This document shows, piece by piece, positions 16,649-25,600 of a stretch of 64,000 bases of DNA. The notes beneath the pieces were generated by a model. The model did no database searches. It was not told the DNA's origin and saw only the letters and a program-made list of their open reading frames with translations. The position numbers and the translations under genes were made by a program. This DNA is from Oryzomonas sagensis. GTDB lineage: Bacteria > Desulfobacterota > Desulfuromonadia > Geobacterales > Pseudopelobacteraceae. Position 1 is the stretch's first letter, and each line of letters begins with the position of its first letter. Where the stretch lies: NCBI RefSeq assembly GCF_008802355.1, contig NZ_VZRA01000004.1, forward strand, positions 62,001 through 126,000, read 5' to 3'.

Positions 16649-17080
16649 TTACGGTAGCTGAATATTCTTACTTTCTTCCATAAGTTTGGCGTGTATAGTC
16701 CGGAATTTTTCTACCTGTTCCGGGGTGCCGGCCTGAAATGCTAATAGATGCTGAAAGATCAGATTTGCTTGAACGGTGGTCTTGAAAATTTTGTCCGTCA
16801 TAAACGAAATTCGGGCCTCTTGCTTTGCCTTCCACTTCCCGTCCCAGGTATCGCTCTTGGTCAGCAGATCGATTAGCAGGAGCATCCTTTTTTCGAGAGA
16901 TTCAACCCTCTCCACGATAGCCGCATTACAGTTGGCTCCTGCCAAAACCTGGTCAATCCCGGCCTCAACTAGGCTGCTTAAAGTCACGTTTTCGGCGTCG
17001 GCTTTCGCCTGAAGAGCTTCCAGTTTCGAGGCTTGGAACCGTATCCCCCTAGACACTGTTTTACCTGTCTGGTTATCCAT
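16649..17080 (-). CDS. Small accessory protein with RHH-like N-terminus and coiled coil
   Basis: 143 residues. The N-terminus (VSRGIRFQASKLEALQAKADAE..TLSSLVEAGIDQVL) has the beta-helix-helix look of a ribbon-helix-helix DNA-binding domain. A predicted coiled coil and a helical tail follow. It is encoded between traD and the oriT, where TraY/TraM-type oriT-binding accessory proteins are usually found, so a relaxosome role is likely by position. ATG 17080 has AAGGGGCG at good spacing. It overlaps the upstream gene by 8 bp. Confidence 0.6.
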   Translation of the reverse strand: MDNQTGKTVSRGIRFQASKLEALQAKADAENVTLSSLVEAGIDQVLAGANCNAAIVERVESLEKRMLLLIDLLTKSDTWDGKWKAKQEARISFMTDKIFKTTVQANLIFQHLLAFQAGTPEQVEKFRTIHAKLMEESKNIQLP

Positions 17081-17321
17081 TATTATTCGCCCCTTCCTGC
17101 TGGTAGAACTGCTCAACAAACTCTCCCATAGTATCGTGAATAAGTTCTTGGGAATTGGCATAGCCCAAAAGGTCGGAAAAAAATTTGGCTGTATCCGTTT
17201 TATCCAACGGTATAGTCAGTACAGAGCCGACGTTATTCAATATCATTTGCAAGTCCTTTTCATTATAAGTAGCCCCTATCAGTTCCGAAATTCCGACCTT
17301 CTCGATGTTGTCTTTTTTCAT
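17073..17321 (-). CDS. Small acidic protein beside oriT
   Basis: This 82-residue acidic, mainly helical protein (MKKDNIEKVGISELIGATYN...) has no recognisable motif. It is the first gene of the traD operon, directly next to the oriT, with AAAGGATAAG before its start. Possible relaxosome accessory or regulator by position only. Confidence 0.55.
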   Translation of the reverse strand: MKKDNIEKVGISELIGATYNEKDLQMILNNVGSVLTIPLDKTDTAKFFSDLLGYANSQELIHDTMGEFVEQFYQQEGANNNG

Positions 17322-17340
17322 GGCTTATCCTTTCTTCCCT

Positions 17341-17480
17341 GTGCACAGGTGTGCACGCAATGATTTCAATTAGTTGTCTTCCGTTGCTGTCGGTTTTGTG
17401 CACACCAGGCTTTTAATCTTTTCAGGTGGTTAGCTTTCCCGGTAGCCCAACGGGCTGCGTGGGGTGTGAGAAAAATAACC
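17341..17480 (+). other. Origin of transfer (oriT) with F-like nic site
   Basis: TGCGTGGGGTGTG at 17456-17468 equals, from memory, 13 bases of the F-plasmid nic core (TTTGCGTGGGGT/GTGG), which places the nick between 17465 and 17466 on the plus strand. Directly 5' is a hairpin AGCCC-aac-GGGCT (17444-17456), the usual relaxase recognition stem in MobF systems. Three GTGCAC palindromes (17341, 17351, 17398) are candidate accessory-protein sites. A TraI-type MobF relaxase and a TraD-type coupling protein are encoded nearby. The rest of the 250-bp gap (17481-17573) holds ATTATCT...AGATAAT and no gene. Confidence 0.8.
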
Positions 17481-17573
17481 TACAGGTTTTATGATTTTGA
17501 TTTTTGATCTTTTCCATCAAATATTATCTAAGGGAGGCAGAGATAATCTCCATACTCCAATAAAAAGTGACTA

Positions 17574-17831
17574 CTACTCAGCCTCAGATTCAGAAGCTGA
17601 CTTAACAGATTTCGACACAACTGCCTGGCTACCAACCAGCTGACGTTTGATATCTTCCAGCTTACCTGCTTTAACTATCTGCTTAGCCAAGTCAATAGCC
17701 TCAGCATTATCAATATCCTCAAGCTCAGCATTGATAGTCTTGATTTTGATCTGGAGCTTTTTGATCTGCTCAATAATTCCTTCCTTTTTCTCAACCAGTT
17801 TTGCTTTTTTCTCAGCTGTTGCCAGTGCCAT
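17574..17831 (-). CDS. Small coiled-coil protein downstream of parR
   Basis: This 85-residue protein is almost entirely a charged helix (EKKAKLVEKKEGIIEQIKKL...), a likely coiled coil, with a Ser/Glu-rich tail. AAAGGACGG precedes the ATG. It closes the parMR operon and lies between the partition genes and the oriT. Function unknown; it could be a third partition or relaxosome component. Confidence 0.6.
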   Translation of the reverse strand: MALATAEKKAKLVEKKEGIIEQIKKLQIKIKTINAELEDIDNAEAIDLAKQIVKAGKLEDIKRQLVGSQAVVSKSVKSASESEAE

Positions 17832-17850
17832 ATCTGTATCCGTCCTTTCT

Positions 17851-18213
17851 TTATTTACTCAGAAACCCATCAAAAGTCCTCGGCTGCGAATTTCCTTTCC
17901 CAGCCCCCGGCGCCTGCCGCCGTTCTATTTTTCCCACCTCACCCTCACCAGAAACCGCACGAAAACCCTCACCACGCCCACTGCCAACTCCACTCGAATC
18001 CTCGGCATTCCTGCTTGCCGGAAATCCCCTCCTTTTCGTCAATTTTGCCGGGGCCCCGACGATCATCTGCAACGCGCGGCAACCCTCCTCGGAACGGAGA
18101 AAGGATGACAGGGCGGCCCCTACCAATCCCGCCATCTGCCGACGGGCTTGGGCTGCTTTGAGGGCATCAATTACGACGACATCATTGCTATGCAGGCGGA
18201 TTACAAACTCCAT
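17851..18213 (-). CDS. parR: ParR-like partition adaptor protein
   Basis: 120 residues, encoded 2 bp after the ParM stop. The first 50 residues (EFVIRLHSNDVVVIDALKAA...MAGLVGAALSSFLRSEEG) have a ribbon-helix-helix look, as in ParR/StbB. The remaining Gly/Arg-rich tail is flexible and ends DGFLSK, comparable to the C-terminal peptide by which ParR caps ParM filaments. The size and gene order (centromere, parM, parR) match type II partition. Assignment rests mostly on context because ParR proteins diverge strongly. Confidence 0.65.
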   Translation of the reverse strand: MEFVIRLHSNDVVVIDALKAAQARRQMAGLVGAALSSFLRSEEGCRALQMIVGAPAKLTKRRGFPASRNAEDSSGVGSGRGEGFRAVSGEGEVGKIERRQAPGAGKGNSQPRTFDGFLSK

Positions 18214-18215
18214 CG

Positions 18216-19124
18216 TTAAGCCGCCTCGCTGCCGCGCAGAAATTCAAGGAAACCTCGGGCATTGGCGAAAACTGGATCGGGCAGAACAAGCTGGGGAATG
18301 CGGTTGTCAGAATTGAGACCGATGTTTGCAAAATGGACCGCTCCGCCGCCGAAATAAGCGACCTGACTGATGGGATTGGCAATTGATACAAACCCCCTCA
18401 TATCTTCAATGATCTCGTCGAGGAGAACTTTGCAGTATTCCTCCGCGGCTGCGTTGATTTCCGGTGTCAGATCGTGGCGGTCCAGGCCAGCCTGGATGAA
18501 TCCCAGTTCGGCAATTTTTGCGAGCTCGACGGGGGTTGTGGCGAGGCCGGATGTGAATGAAGTGATTCGCGGCGCCAGGTGATTTTCCACCATTTGGCAG
18601 ACGCCACGTTTATACAGAGTTTTACTGGCGACGACCGCGCCGCGGCGGGGGTCAAACAGGGTGACAATCACTGTGTTGTGACCGATATCAATCCCGAGCA
18701 ACAGTCCACCCTGATGAATCTGGCTGAGGTCGATCGATTTGAGACCTCCCAGCCCCTGCGGCAGAACCGTCACGCTGCCTACACGATCAGAAATAAGCGT
18801 GCGCTGCAGAGTCTCAATTGCCCCGCCTGCTCCTTGCTGGTCCTCCCAAAACTGAGCCGGTAGGCCAACTGCGAGATCAACCGGGATCGTGGCGTCCACC
18901 CCGACAGTGTCCAAGGCCGAGTTCACGAAAGCGGGGTAGTATTCGACGAGGTGCTGGGGGGTGCGGAGATATGCGACACCACCGGGGTGGTTGAGTGCGT
19001 CATCACCGACCAGGACGCGGCCGGCAGAATGCTGGTACACGCTCAGGATACGGTATTTAATATCATCGTCTGTCATGATTTTCGCTGACGAAAACCCCAG
19101 ATCGACTACAAATGTTTGTTTCAT
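18216..19124 (-). CDS. parM: ParM/StbA-like actin-type plasmid segregation ATPase
   Basis: 302 residues with the actin/Hsp70 nucleotide-fold signatures in order: phosphate 1 FVVDLGFSSAK (about 5-15), connect region, phosphate 2 LLLGIDIGHNTVIV (about 144-157), and adenosine motif VAYFGGGAVHF (about 265). ParM filaments push plasmid copies apart. Its presence implies that the element spends time as a circular, segregating plasmid, or needs protection from loss after excision. Transcription starts from a promoter repeat shared with two other operons (19158-19204). Confidence 0.85.
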   Translation of the reverse strand: MKQTFVVDLGFSSAKIMTDDDIKYRILSVYQHSAGRVLVGDDALNHPGGVAYLRTPQHLVEYYPAFVNSALDTVGVDATIPVDLAVGLPAQFWEDQQGAGGAIETLQRTLISDRVGSVTVLPQGLGGLKSIDLSQIHQGGLLLGIDIGHNTVIVTLFDPRRGAVVASKTLYKRGVCQMVENHLAPRITSFTSGLATTPVELAKIAELGFIQAGLDRHDLTPEINAAAEEYCKVLLDEIIEDMRGFVSIANPISQVAYFGGGAVHFANIGLNSDNRIPQLVLPDPVFANARGFLEFLRGSEAA

Positions 19125-19157
19125 TTTTATTAGCCCCTTTTGTCAGTGTTTTTTTGC

Positions 19158-19204
19158 CCTCTAATACAAAGAGGTTTTTCGACCCCTTCAATTTGCAAAA
19201 AAAA
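19158..19204 (-). promoter_or_regulatory. Shared promoter/operator repeat, copy 1 (parM operon)
   Basis: Read on the minus strand it is TTTTTTGCAAATTGAAGGGG-TCGAAAAACCTCTTTG plus TATTAGAGG, 36 bases identical to copies at 28308-28359 and 31884-31935. It contains AAGGGGT-cgaaaa-ACCTCTT and CCTCT-N7-AGAGG inverted repeats and ends about 34 bases before the parM start. Confidence 0.85.
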
Positions 19205-19226
19205 TATCGCGGCTGCAAAAATAATC

Positions 19227-19390
19227 AGTACACCGCCCGGTACACCGTTAAGTGTACTAATCAATGTACGAGTGATCTGTTTGCCGAAATTAAATGTATG
19301 ATATCAGGTGGATGTATTGTTTGTGCGCGATGGTAGTTGGGTGTGGGTAGTGTGCTGATTGGTGTACTGAGTAGTACACCAATCAGCACA
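19227..19390. other. parC-like centromere: phased RGTACACC boxes and an 18-bp palindrome
   Basis: The 8-mer RGTACACC occurs at 19227, 19239 and, inverted, 19251: an exact 12-bp period. A second pair, inverted then direct, sits at 19361 and 19373, again 12 bp apart, inside a perfect 18-bp inverted repeat (19351-19368 / 19373-19390, spacer GAGT). This arrangement upstream of parM matches the repeat arrays bound by ParR. Confidence 0.75.
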
Positions 19391-19489
19391 TGTTGTGATT
19401 TATGTCTGGCGGCATTACACAGGGGCGCTTGACAGATGTGGCGACAAATCATATGATTTGTCGTAACATCTTATATTGGGAGGATTTTT

Positions 19490-20290
19490 ATGAGTGCTGA
19501 ATGGGGGAGGAGACTTCGTGTCCTGCGGATCCTTGCCGGGTTTTCGCAGGAGATAATCGCAAAAAACGTTGGGACGTCTCTGAGCACATATACGCAATGG
19601 GAGACAAAAGGCCGTCAACCCCGCGGCACCGACCTGCTTGAACGCCTAACCGGGAATATAGGAGTCCGACTTGAGGTTTTAAACGGACGGCCATTTAGCC
19701 AAACTGATATAGTCCTCTGGATCCCCTATGATCAGGAAAAGTCCGACCTCATGGGGCAGACTGATCTGCTACTCATGGATGTGCTGCCTGGCTTACTTGG
19801 GAGTGGGTCATCAATAATAAAACTTGAGCTGGGTACTACAGCGCTTTATTCGATCAATCAACGGATACTGATTATGCCTACAGCCTCGATGGTAGGTTCT
19901 ATTCAGGCTGCTTTGGAAAAATGTGGGGTAATTGAGACGGTAGGGTCCCTGGCGATGCCCGGTACGTCTAAGCCCAGCTATAATTATCTTGAAAAGGCAT
20001 TACAACTCGATCTAATTACCCCAGATGCAGCTAAAATACTCCATTCACGGCTTTCTGCACATCTCATCAGGATACTCCCACAAGAGTACGATTATATTTC
20101 TGTGGCCGGTTGGAGCCTCGCTGAGCAGTTTCCAGGTTTGGAGCCTGGGGATGTTAAGCGCTTTGCAAAAAGCTTCGCCGATTTTATTTACAATGCGGAC
20201 GATGTGGGGGGGTGTGACTACGACTACAATGAGACAGTGACCGGCCTAGCCAACGAATTGGTCACGGCCTATAATTCAAAAATTAAATAA
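19490..20290 (+). CDS. XRE-family transcriptional regulator (copy 2)
   Basis: 266 residues; Cro/CI helix-turn-helix at residues about 7-60 (LRVLRILAGFSQEIIAKNVGTSLSTYTQWE). It shares domain layout with the regulator at 6649: HTH, spacer, a WIPY motif, a leucine-rich segment, and an LGTTALYSINQRILIM strand set matching LGAVFLLGANKKHLII. The two are therefore paralogues or relatives acquired together. It precedes a small HTH gene in the same direction and is followed by a terminator. It likely governs the replication/transfer operon downstream. Confidence 0.7.
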   Translation: MSAEWGRRLRVLRILAGFSQEIIAKNVGTSLSTYTQWETKGRQPRGTDLLERLTGNIGVRLEVLNGRPFSQTDIVLWIPYDQEKSDLMGQTDLLLMDVLPGLLGSGSSIIKLELGTTALYSINQRILIMPTASMVGSIQAALEKCGVIETVGSLAMPGTSKPSYNYLEKALQLDLITPDAAKILHSRLSAHLIRILPQEYDYISVAGWSLAEQFPGLEPGDVKRFAKSFADFIYNADDVGGCDYDYNETVTGLANELVTAYNSKIK

Positions 20291-20316
20291 ATTAAGTTAC
20301 ATATGCATCTCTTATA

Positions 20317-20350
20317 AAAGGCTGGCCTTGAAGGTCGGCCTTTTTATTTT
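20317..20350 (+). terminator. Terminator after the second XRE regulator
   Basis: The stem AGGCTGGCCTT-ga-AGGTCGGCCT (with one G-T pair) is followed by TTTTTATTTT at 20341-20350. It separates the regulator from the downstream promoter. Confidence 0.8.
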
Positions 20351-20378
20351 GTTATTCATACTCGCAACGACTTATCGT

Positions 20379-20407
20379 TTGACAAATAAAATGATTTGGG
20401 ATAATTT
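20379..20407 (+). promoter_or_regulatory. Strong promoter of the HTH/replication/relaxase operon
   Basis: TTGACA (20379-20384), 17 bp, TAATTT (20402-20407). The overlapping AACGA-ctta-TCGTT inverted repeat at 20366-20379 abuts the -35 box and could be the operator of the upstream XRE protein. Confidence 0.75.
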
Positions 20408-20435
20408 AAAATAAAACGACAAGGGGAGGGGCAAT

Positions 20436-20633
20436 ATGACGAACCCAAATAATAAGCAATCAACTGAAAATAAAGAGTTTTTGAAGGCTGGGCAGGTAAT
20501 GAAACGGCTCAACATATGCAGAAATACTCTCTGTACCTGGTCAAAAACAATCTTACCGCCGACAGTGGTGATCAACGGGCAGGGTCGTTGGTCAGCAGAT
20601 TCTATAGATTTGTTTATGTCGGGAAAGTCGTAG
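20436..20633 (+). CDS. Small helix-turn-helix protein, excisionase/AlpA-like
   Basis: This 65-residue protein has EFLKAGQVMKRLNICRNTLCTW, a MerR/AlpA-type helix-turn-helix, followed by GRWSADSIDLFM, the closing helix that in AlpA-like proteins ends with a short hydrophobic stretch. GGGGAGGGG precedes the start. The pairing with an XRE regulator repeats the arrangement at 6649-7829. Likely regulator or recombination directionality factor. Confidence 0.7.
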   Translation: MTNPNNKQSTENKEFLKAGQVMKRLNICRNTLCTWSKTILPPTVVINGQGRWSADSIDLFMSGKS

Positions 20634-20655
20634 CGACTTATATGATGTTACGAAT

Positions 20656-20682
20656 AAAATGGACACCCAACTGATATGGATA
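20656..20682 (+). promoter_or_regulatory. 27-bp shared motif, copy B
   Basis: Matches 7575-7601 at 24 of 27 positions (AAAATGGACACC..ACTGATAT.GATA). It lies between the small HTH gene and the sigma-like gene, whereas copy A lies upstream of an HTH gene. Confidence 0.6.
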
Positions 20683-20737
20683 TTGAAGGGTTAATTCCGG
20701 CCTGAACCCAGGGCCAACGACCAAAAGGAGATCGAAT

Positions 20738-21340
20738 ATGAATATAGAGATTGAGGCGGGGGCAGTTGAAACTGGGGTACATCATGAGGCCTGGCTGGCA
20801 TGGATGACAATCGAGAAAATAGTCCGCCGTCACATCGGCTACAAAAATGACTCGGACGGTGGAGTAATCGATGATGAGGATGATTGCTTGGGTTGGATAT
20901 GCGAGAGGTTTATTGCAGGTTACAAGCCTGGGATGTTAATGGCCGAATATATCAGCTACTGCAAACTGCTTACGAAGGATTACCAACGTAAAGAGCGCGT
21001 ACGCAAGAGGTACGCACAGCTGAGTGAAACCGGTGATGACAGCGATCTGTACTGTCTCACCAGCGCAGCCGGGGAACCCTCGATCAACGACCACAATGCA
21101 GCTGAGATAGCCATAGATGCCGAAAGTACTGCCGCTCTCCTGCTGCAGCTGGGTTACCTGAGCGAGCCCGAGTACTGCGCGTATCTTGACCGGATTATGT
21201 ACGAGGTCGAGGGGGTTGACCGGACGCACGGTACTGATTGGCGGACAATCGAAGCCAAGATTGAGAGGTTTCGGTCGGATTTTCGTCGATCTGAGACCCT
21301 CGGCGTGCCCCTACGCGGGTCCAAAAGAGGCCGGAAATAA
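20738..21340 (+). CDS. Sigma-70-like protein, possible region-2 fold
   Basis: 200 residues. The segment DCLGWICERFIAGYKPG..MAEYISYCKLLTKDYQRKERVRKRY resembles sigma-70 region 2 (a loading helix, a YxPG turn, then a basic helix ending with arginines). A C-terminal stretch could correspond to region 4 but lacks a clear HTH. I therefore call it sigma-like, not a proven sigma factor. It is followed without a gap (TAATG) by a replication-type gene. If real, it may direct transcription of the element's transfer genes from their non-standard shared promoter. Confidence 0.4.
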   Translation: MNIEIEAGAVETGVHHEAWLAWMTIEKIVRRHIGYKNDSDGGVIDDEDDCLGWICERFIAGYKPGMLMAEYISYCKLLTKDYQRKERVRKRYAQLSETGDDSDLYCLTSAAGEPSINDHNAAEIAIDAESTAALLLQLGYLSEPEYCAYLDRIMYEVEGVDRTHGTDWRTIEAKIERFRSDFRRSETLGVPLRGSKRGRK

Positions 21341-22647
21341 TGACAAAGCCATCCTCCAAAACCTCCTCAACGAGTGATAATGGTCGTGTTTATTACATTA
21401 TTACCCCTCTCGGTGACCTTGAGGGATCGCACTGGCGCGGTATCCGCCGGCTGCCGGATGGGCCTGCGGTTATCGTCATAGGTCTCAGGCTCCGCAATAT
21501 GGCCGCAGAGGTCAATCAGGGGGGGCGGCTGGTCCACCTGACCGGCGAACCGATGTCGTTGCAGGATATCGCACGGGCCCTGGATGAACCACTGGAACTT
21601 ATGCAGTACTCGACATCTATATTGGCGAAATATGGCCTTGCTGACGGCAACGACGACCTTGGCTGGACTATTACGGATCCAGTGGTACTCAAACACGTCA
21701 GCCGGGCACTACCAGGCAAATCCACTAAATTGATCGCCAGCCCTCCTAAATTAGTCCTGGATAGGGGAGCAGAAGAGGAGAAAACAGAAGATCGCGAACG
21801 GCGCGAGGCTCGCAACCGGAAACGCCTTGAGCGCTATCGTTCCCAATGGGGTTGTGAACCCCCCGAAATTATCTGGTCGGTGACGACTGCAGTCACAAAT
21901 CGTGACAAGCCTGTGACCGGAATTGTGACTAGTGAATGTCACGCGCCTTTGCAATATACCGAAAATACGACTAAAAACGGTGTGACTATAGATTATAGGG
22001 GTATAGGTGTAGGTATAGATGCAGAGACAGCAGCAGGAGAATGTCACGAAACCGCTGCTGCTTCTTCGCCTTCGGCTTTTCTAGATACTCAACCCCAAAA
22101 CCCGGTTGATGAAAGAACGCCAGTATCCTCTATTCCGGTACAGGTTTCCGTTCTCCCCCCAGAGATCGAGACTCTAATCTCCAAACTGCCCCTAAAACAC
22201 CAATCAGGGGCAAAAGGCGGTGCCGTGGCCGGCTTGGCCAACGGCGCCCCAGTGGCTGTCGTCCTCGACTGTCTCCGCCGGCTCTCTGCAAAGCTCCAAC
22301 GCGGTGACTCTGCTGTGTCCACTGCTCGTGGCTGGCTCAACTCAGCCATCACCGGGGCCGTCGCCGAAGATGCAGAAATGGCGGAGACAAAATCTCAGCA
22401 ACATGCAGCGACAGCCGAGCGCCAGCTGCGCGAAGCCGAAGCCGCAGAACGCGAGCGACAGGCGGACCTCCGCCGGCAGGCTTTTCTGCTCGCCAGCTGG
22501 GAATCGCTTGGGCTTGCTGATCAACAGTCTATCGAGTCGGAAGCCCGTGCAAAAATGTCTCTCTACAACCCCGATCCATCTTCGTCGATCCTCAAGGTGA
22601 CCTGTCTCGACATACTTCAACAGCGCTACCAGCTCTCCGCCGCATAG
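21340..22647 (+). CDS. Phage-type replisome-organiser-like replication protein
   Basis: 435 residues. The first 120 residues (VYYIITPLGDLEGSHWRGIR, VIVIGLRLRNMAAE, PMSLQDIARALDEP, a winged-helix pattern) look like the N-terminal domain of phage replisome organisers and DnaD-like initiators. These recruit the replicative helicase. A charged, poorly conserved middle and an Ala/Glu/Gln-rich helical C-terminus follow. Together with parMR it suggests the element can replicate autonomously. The start shares one base with the preceding stop. The domain call is by pattern and could be only a related winged helix. Confidence 0.5.
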   Translation: MTKPSSKTSSTSDNGRVYYIITPLGDLEGSHWRGIRRLPDGPAVIVIGLRLRNMAAEVNQGGRLVHLTGEPMSLQDIARALDEPLELMQYSTSILAKYGLADGNDDLGWTITDPVVLKHVSRALPGKSTKLIASPPKLVLDRGAEEEKTEDRERREARNRKRLERYRSQWGCEPPEIIWSVTTAVTNRDKPVTGIVTSECHAPLQYTENTTKNGVTIDYRGIGVGIDAETAAGECHETAAASSPSAFLDTQPQNPVDERTPVSSIPVQVSVLPPEIETLISKLPLKHQSGAKGGAVAGLANGAPVAVVLDCLRRLSAKLQRGDSAVSTARGWLNSAITGAVAEDAEMAETKSQQHAATAERQLREAEAAERERQADLRRQAFLLASWESLGLADQQSIESEARAKMSLYNPDPSSSILKVTCLDILQQRYQLSAA

Positions 22648-22659
22648 AAAGGAAATTTT

Positions 22660-25600
22660 ATGCTCTCCGTTTCTACCCCTAAATCCTCTCAAGCCATTCA
22701 AGCCTATTTCGAGAAGGATGATTATTACTTGAAGGGCGCTGAAACCTCTCAATGGGTTGGCTCCGGTGCTGAGTCATTGGGCCTCTCCGGGCCGGTCTCG
22801 AAAGAGGATTTCAAGGCCTTGACCGAAGGATATTCCCCCTCGGGGGATCAGCTCGTTAAACCGAAGATTACGAAAGACAAAGAGACTGGCGAAAAGATAG
22901 AGGAACATCGCGCCGGCAACGATCTGACATTCAGCGCCCCCAAGTCTGTTTCCATTGCGTACGCCGCCGGGGTACCAGGCATGAAAGAGGCTCATGACGC
23001 CGCCATGGACGCCATGTGCTCGTACCTCGAAAAGTATTACAGTCACGCTCGGACCCCTGAGGGGTTCGCGTCGGGTTCTTTGGTCGCCGCCAAATTCGAT
23101 CACGCCACCTCGCGGGCTGTAGATCCGCAGTTGCACTCGCACCTGTTTGGGCTCAATGTTACGCAAACAGAGGACGGCCAGTGGCGGGCCAATGAACCTA
23201 TCAACATTTTCAAAGATCAGAAGGTACTCGGGGCGCTTTACCGGCAAGTGCTGGCAAACCAGTTGATGAAGATGGGGTATGAAATCCGGTGGACCGATCG
23301 TGAACAAAATCTTTTCGAACTGAAAGCCGTGCCTCAAAATGTGATTGCCACTTTTAGCCAACGCCGCGAAGAAATTGAAGCAAAAGTTGAGAAGTGGAAA
23401 GAGTCAGGAAAATATGACCAGCTCAAGGGTAAGGGATTGACTGACGCGCAGATTTGGGAAAAAGCCACACTCGCCACTAGGGCCGCGAAAGATAAGAATC
23501 TTACAAAAGAAATGGTGTCGGAAATCTGGGAAAAAGTGTTTGCATCCCTGGGGCTGTCGAGCAAGAGCTTTGAACAGTCCGTGTCTGGGTCGCGGCTTGA
23601 AACTCCCGCCCTGGCCCCTGCCGATGAACGGGCAGAATCGATCATAAAAATAGCTGAACAGGCCGTGTCGTTCCATAACAACAAAGAGGCGGTTATCGAT
23701 CTGGCTCAGGTAATCAAAACCTGCTGCCAACTGTCGGCCGGTCAACACTCCCTTAGGGAGATTGTGGCCGCGGTGCAGGCCTCCGCTATCGAGCTAGGCG
23801 ACGTGGCGCGAAACCAGGGGCGTGTGAAATATACCACTCCGGAAATGATCCAAATTGAGCAAAACAATAAGACCATGGCTGAGTCCCTCGGGGGCACCTT
23901 TAAATCAATCACCTCGAAAGAGGAAGTGGAGCAATATCTTGATCACCTGAAAGCTACGGAACATATAGACCTGTCAAAAGGTCAACGGGATATGGTTGTG
24001 CAGGAACTTACGAACGGGAACGGCCTCAATGTAGCCAATGGTGACCCTGGGACCGGCAAGACTTATGCCCTCGGGATCATCACGCGATTTGATAAAGAAG
24101 TCCTCCTGCCTTCCGGCCGTGAACACGTCGTCTGGAATGTCGGTTTCACCGGGCGTGCTGCGGCGGAGATGGCGGCCAAGACAGGCGGCGAAAGTTATAC
24201 AACGGATTCTTTCCTTAATCGCCTGGAGTCCGGGAAGATTAAGCTCGGCGAACAGAAAGATGGCGTCCGCCGGCAAGAGGTAATCCGGGTCGATGAAGCC
24301 TCCTACGAAAGCGCCCGCCAGATAAATCATCTGCTCCGGGTTGTGAAGGATGCTCAAGGGAATGGGGCTACCATAAAAATGTCCCTGCAAGGGGATCTCA
24401 AACAACGCCTGTCTATCGCCGCCGGCCGGGCATTTCAGCAAATGAAAGAGATAACCCATAAGTTCGGCGCTTATATTGAGATGAAAGAGATTATACGCCA
24501 GTCCATTGCCTCCGGCCTCCGGCCGGTTGCCACTAAGCTGAACGATACCTCCCTCCCTATCGCACAACGTACCCTTGAAGCCCTGGGGATGATTGAAAAT
24601 CAAAACCGCATTGTGGAGATAAAAGACCGGGCGGGTCTGGTGAAAGCGACGGTCGCCGAATACCTGAACTATAGCCAAATGGACAACCCGGATAAACCCG
24701 GTCAAAAAGCTACCTCCATTGTCGTCTGCACCACAAACGCAGAAGTGCAGGAACTCAATAAAGCCATTCGACAAGAGCTGGTCGCCTCCGGGAAACTCGA
24801 AGAGGGCAGCAAGTTCAAGGTATACAACACGGCCTCCGTCAACGTCATGGCAAGTTCTTATAGGACCGGCCAAAAAGTCATGTTCTCAGGGTACCGTGAC
24901 GACGATACCCGCAAGCAAACTCAGTTCCGGAATATCCCCCTGAATACCCCTGGCCTGGTCAAAGAGATTAACGCTGAAAAGAACATGGTGACTATCCAGT
25001 ACGAAATGACCGGGCGTGGCGGGTCAAAGATTGTTGCCGAAGAATTCTCTGCGGCTGACCTGGCCCTGAATGTGTCAGTATACAACCTCAACGAAAAATT
25101 GTTTGCCGTAGGCGATAGGGTAATGAACCTGCTTAACGGCCGGTTCCGGAATGGAGAAATTATCCCTACGACTGATAAACAGGCGCACGAGGTCAAAAAC
25201 GGCGATATCGGCACTATAAAGGCTGTCAATGACGGAGTGGCAACGATACTCTTTAACGAAGGCGAGTCAAGCCAAAGAACCGTCAAAATGGCCCTCTCAC
25301 GGGCGCATATCGACCACGCCTACGCGGCGACTGACGCGAAACTACAAGGGGCAACGTTGGATTTTGGCGTTATATTCGCCGCAATAAAAGAAGGCGTCAA
25401 GAGCATGCTCAGTTACCAGGGGGAAAACGTCGCCCTGACGCGCTTCCGCCATGATCTGAAACTGCTCACAAATAGCCTCAAGGGCCTCAAAGATGAAATC
25501 AAAACCGAGCTGAAAAAAACATCTACCCTGGATTATAAAGAGAACCAAATGGTCTGGCCGGAAAAGGCCCGGGCCGCTGAAAAGGGAACTGAAAAGGAAC

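Noticed and set aside
17851-18316. Plus-strand frames across parR/parM
   Set aside because: Low-complexity Ser/Pro/Arg composition; the minus frames form the coherent parM-parR operon.
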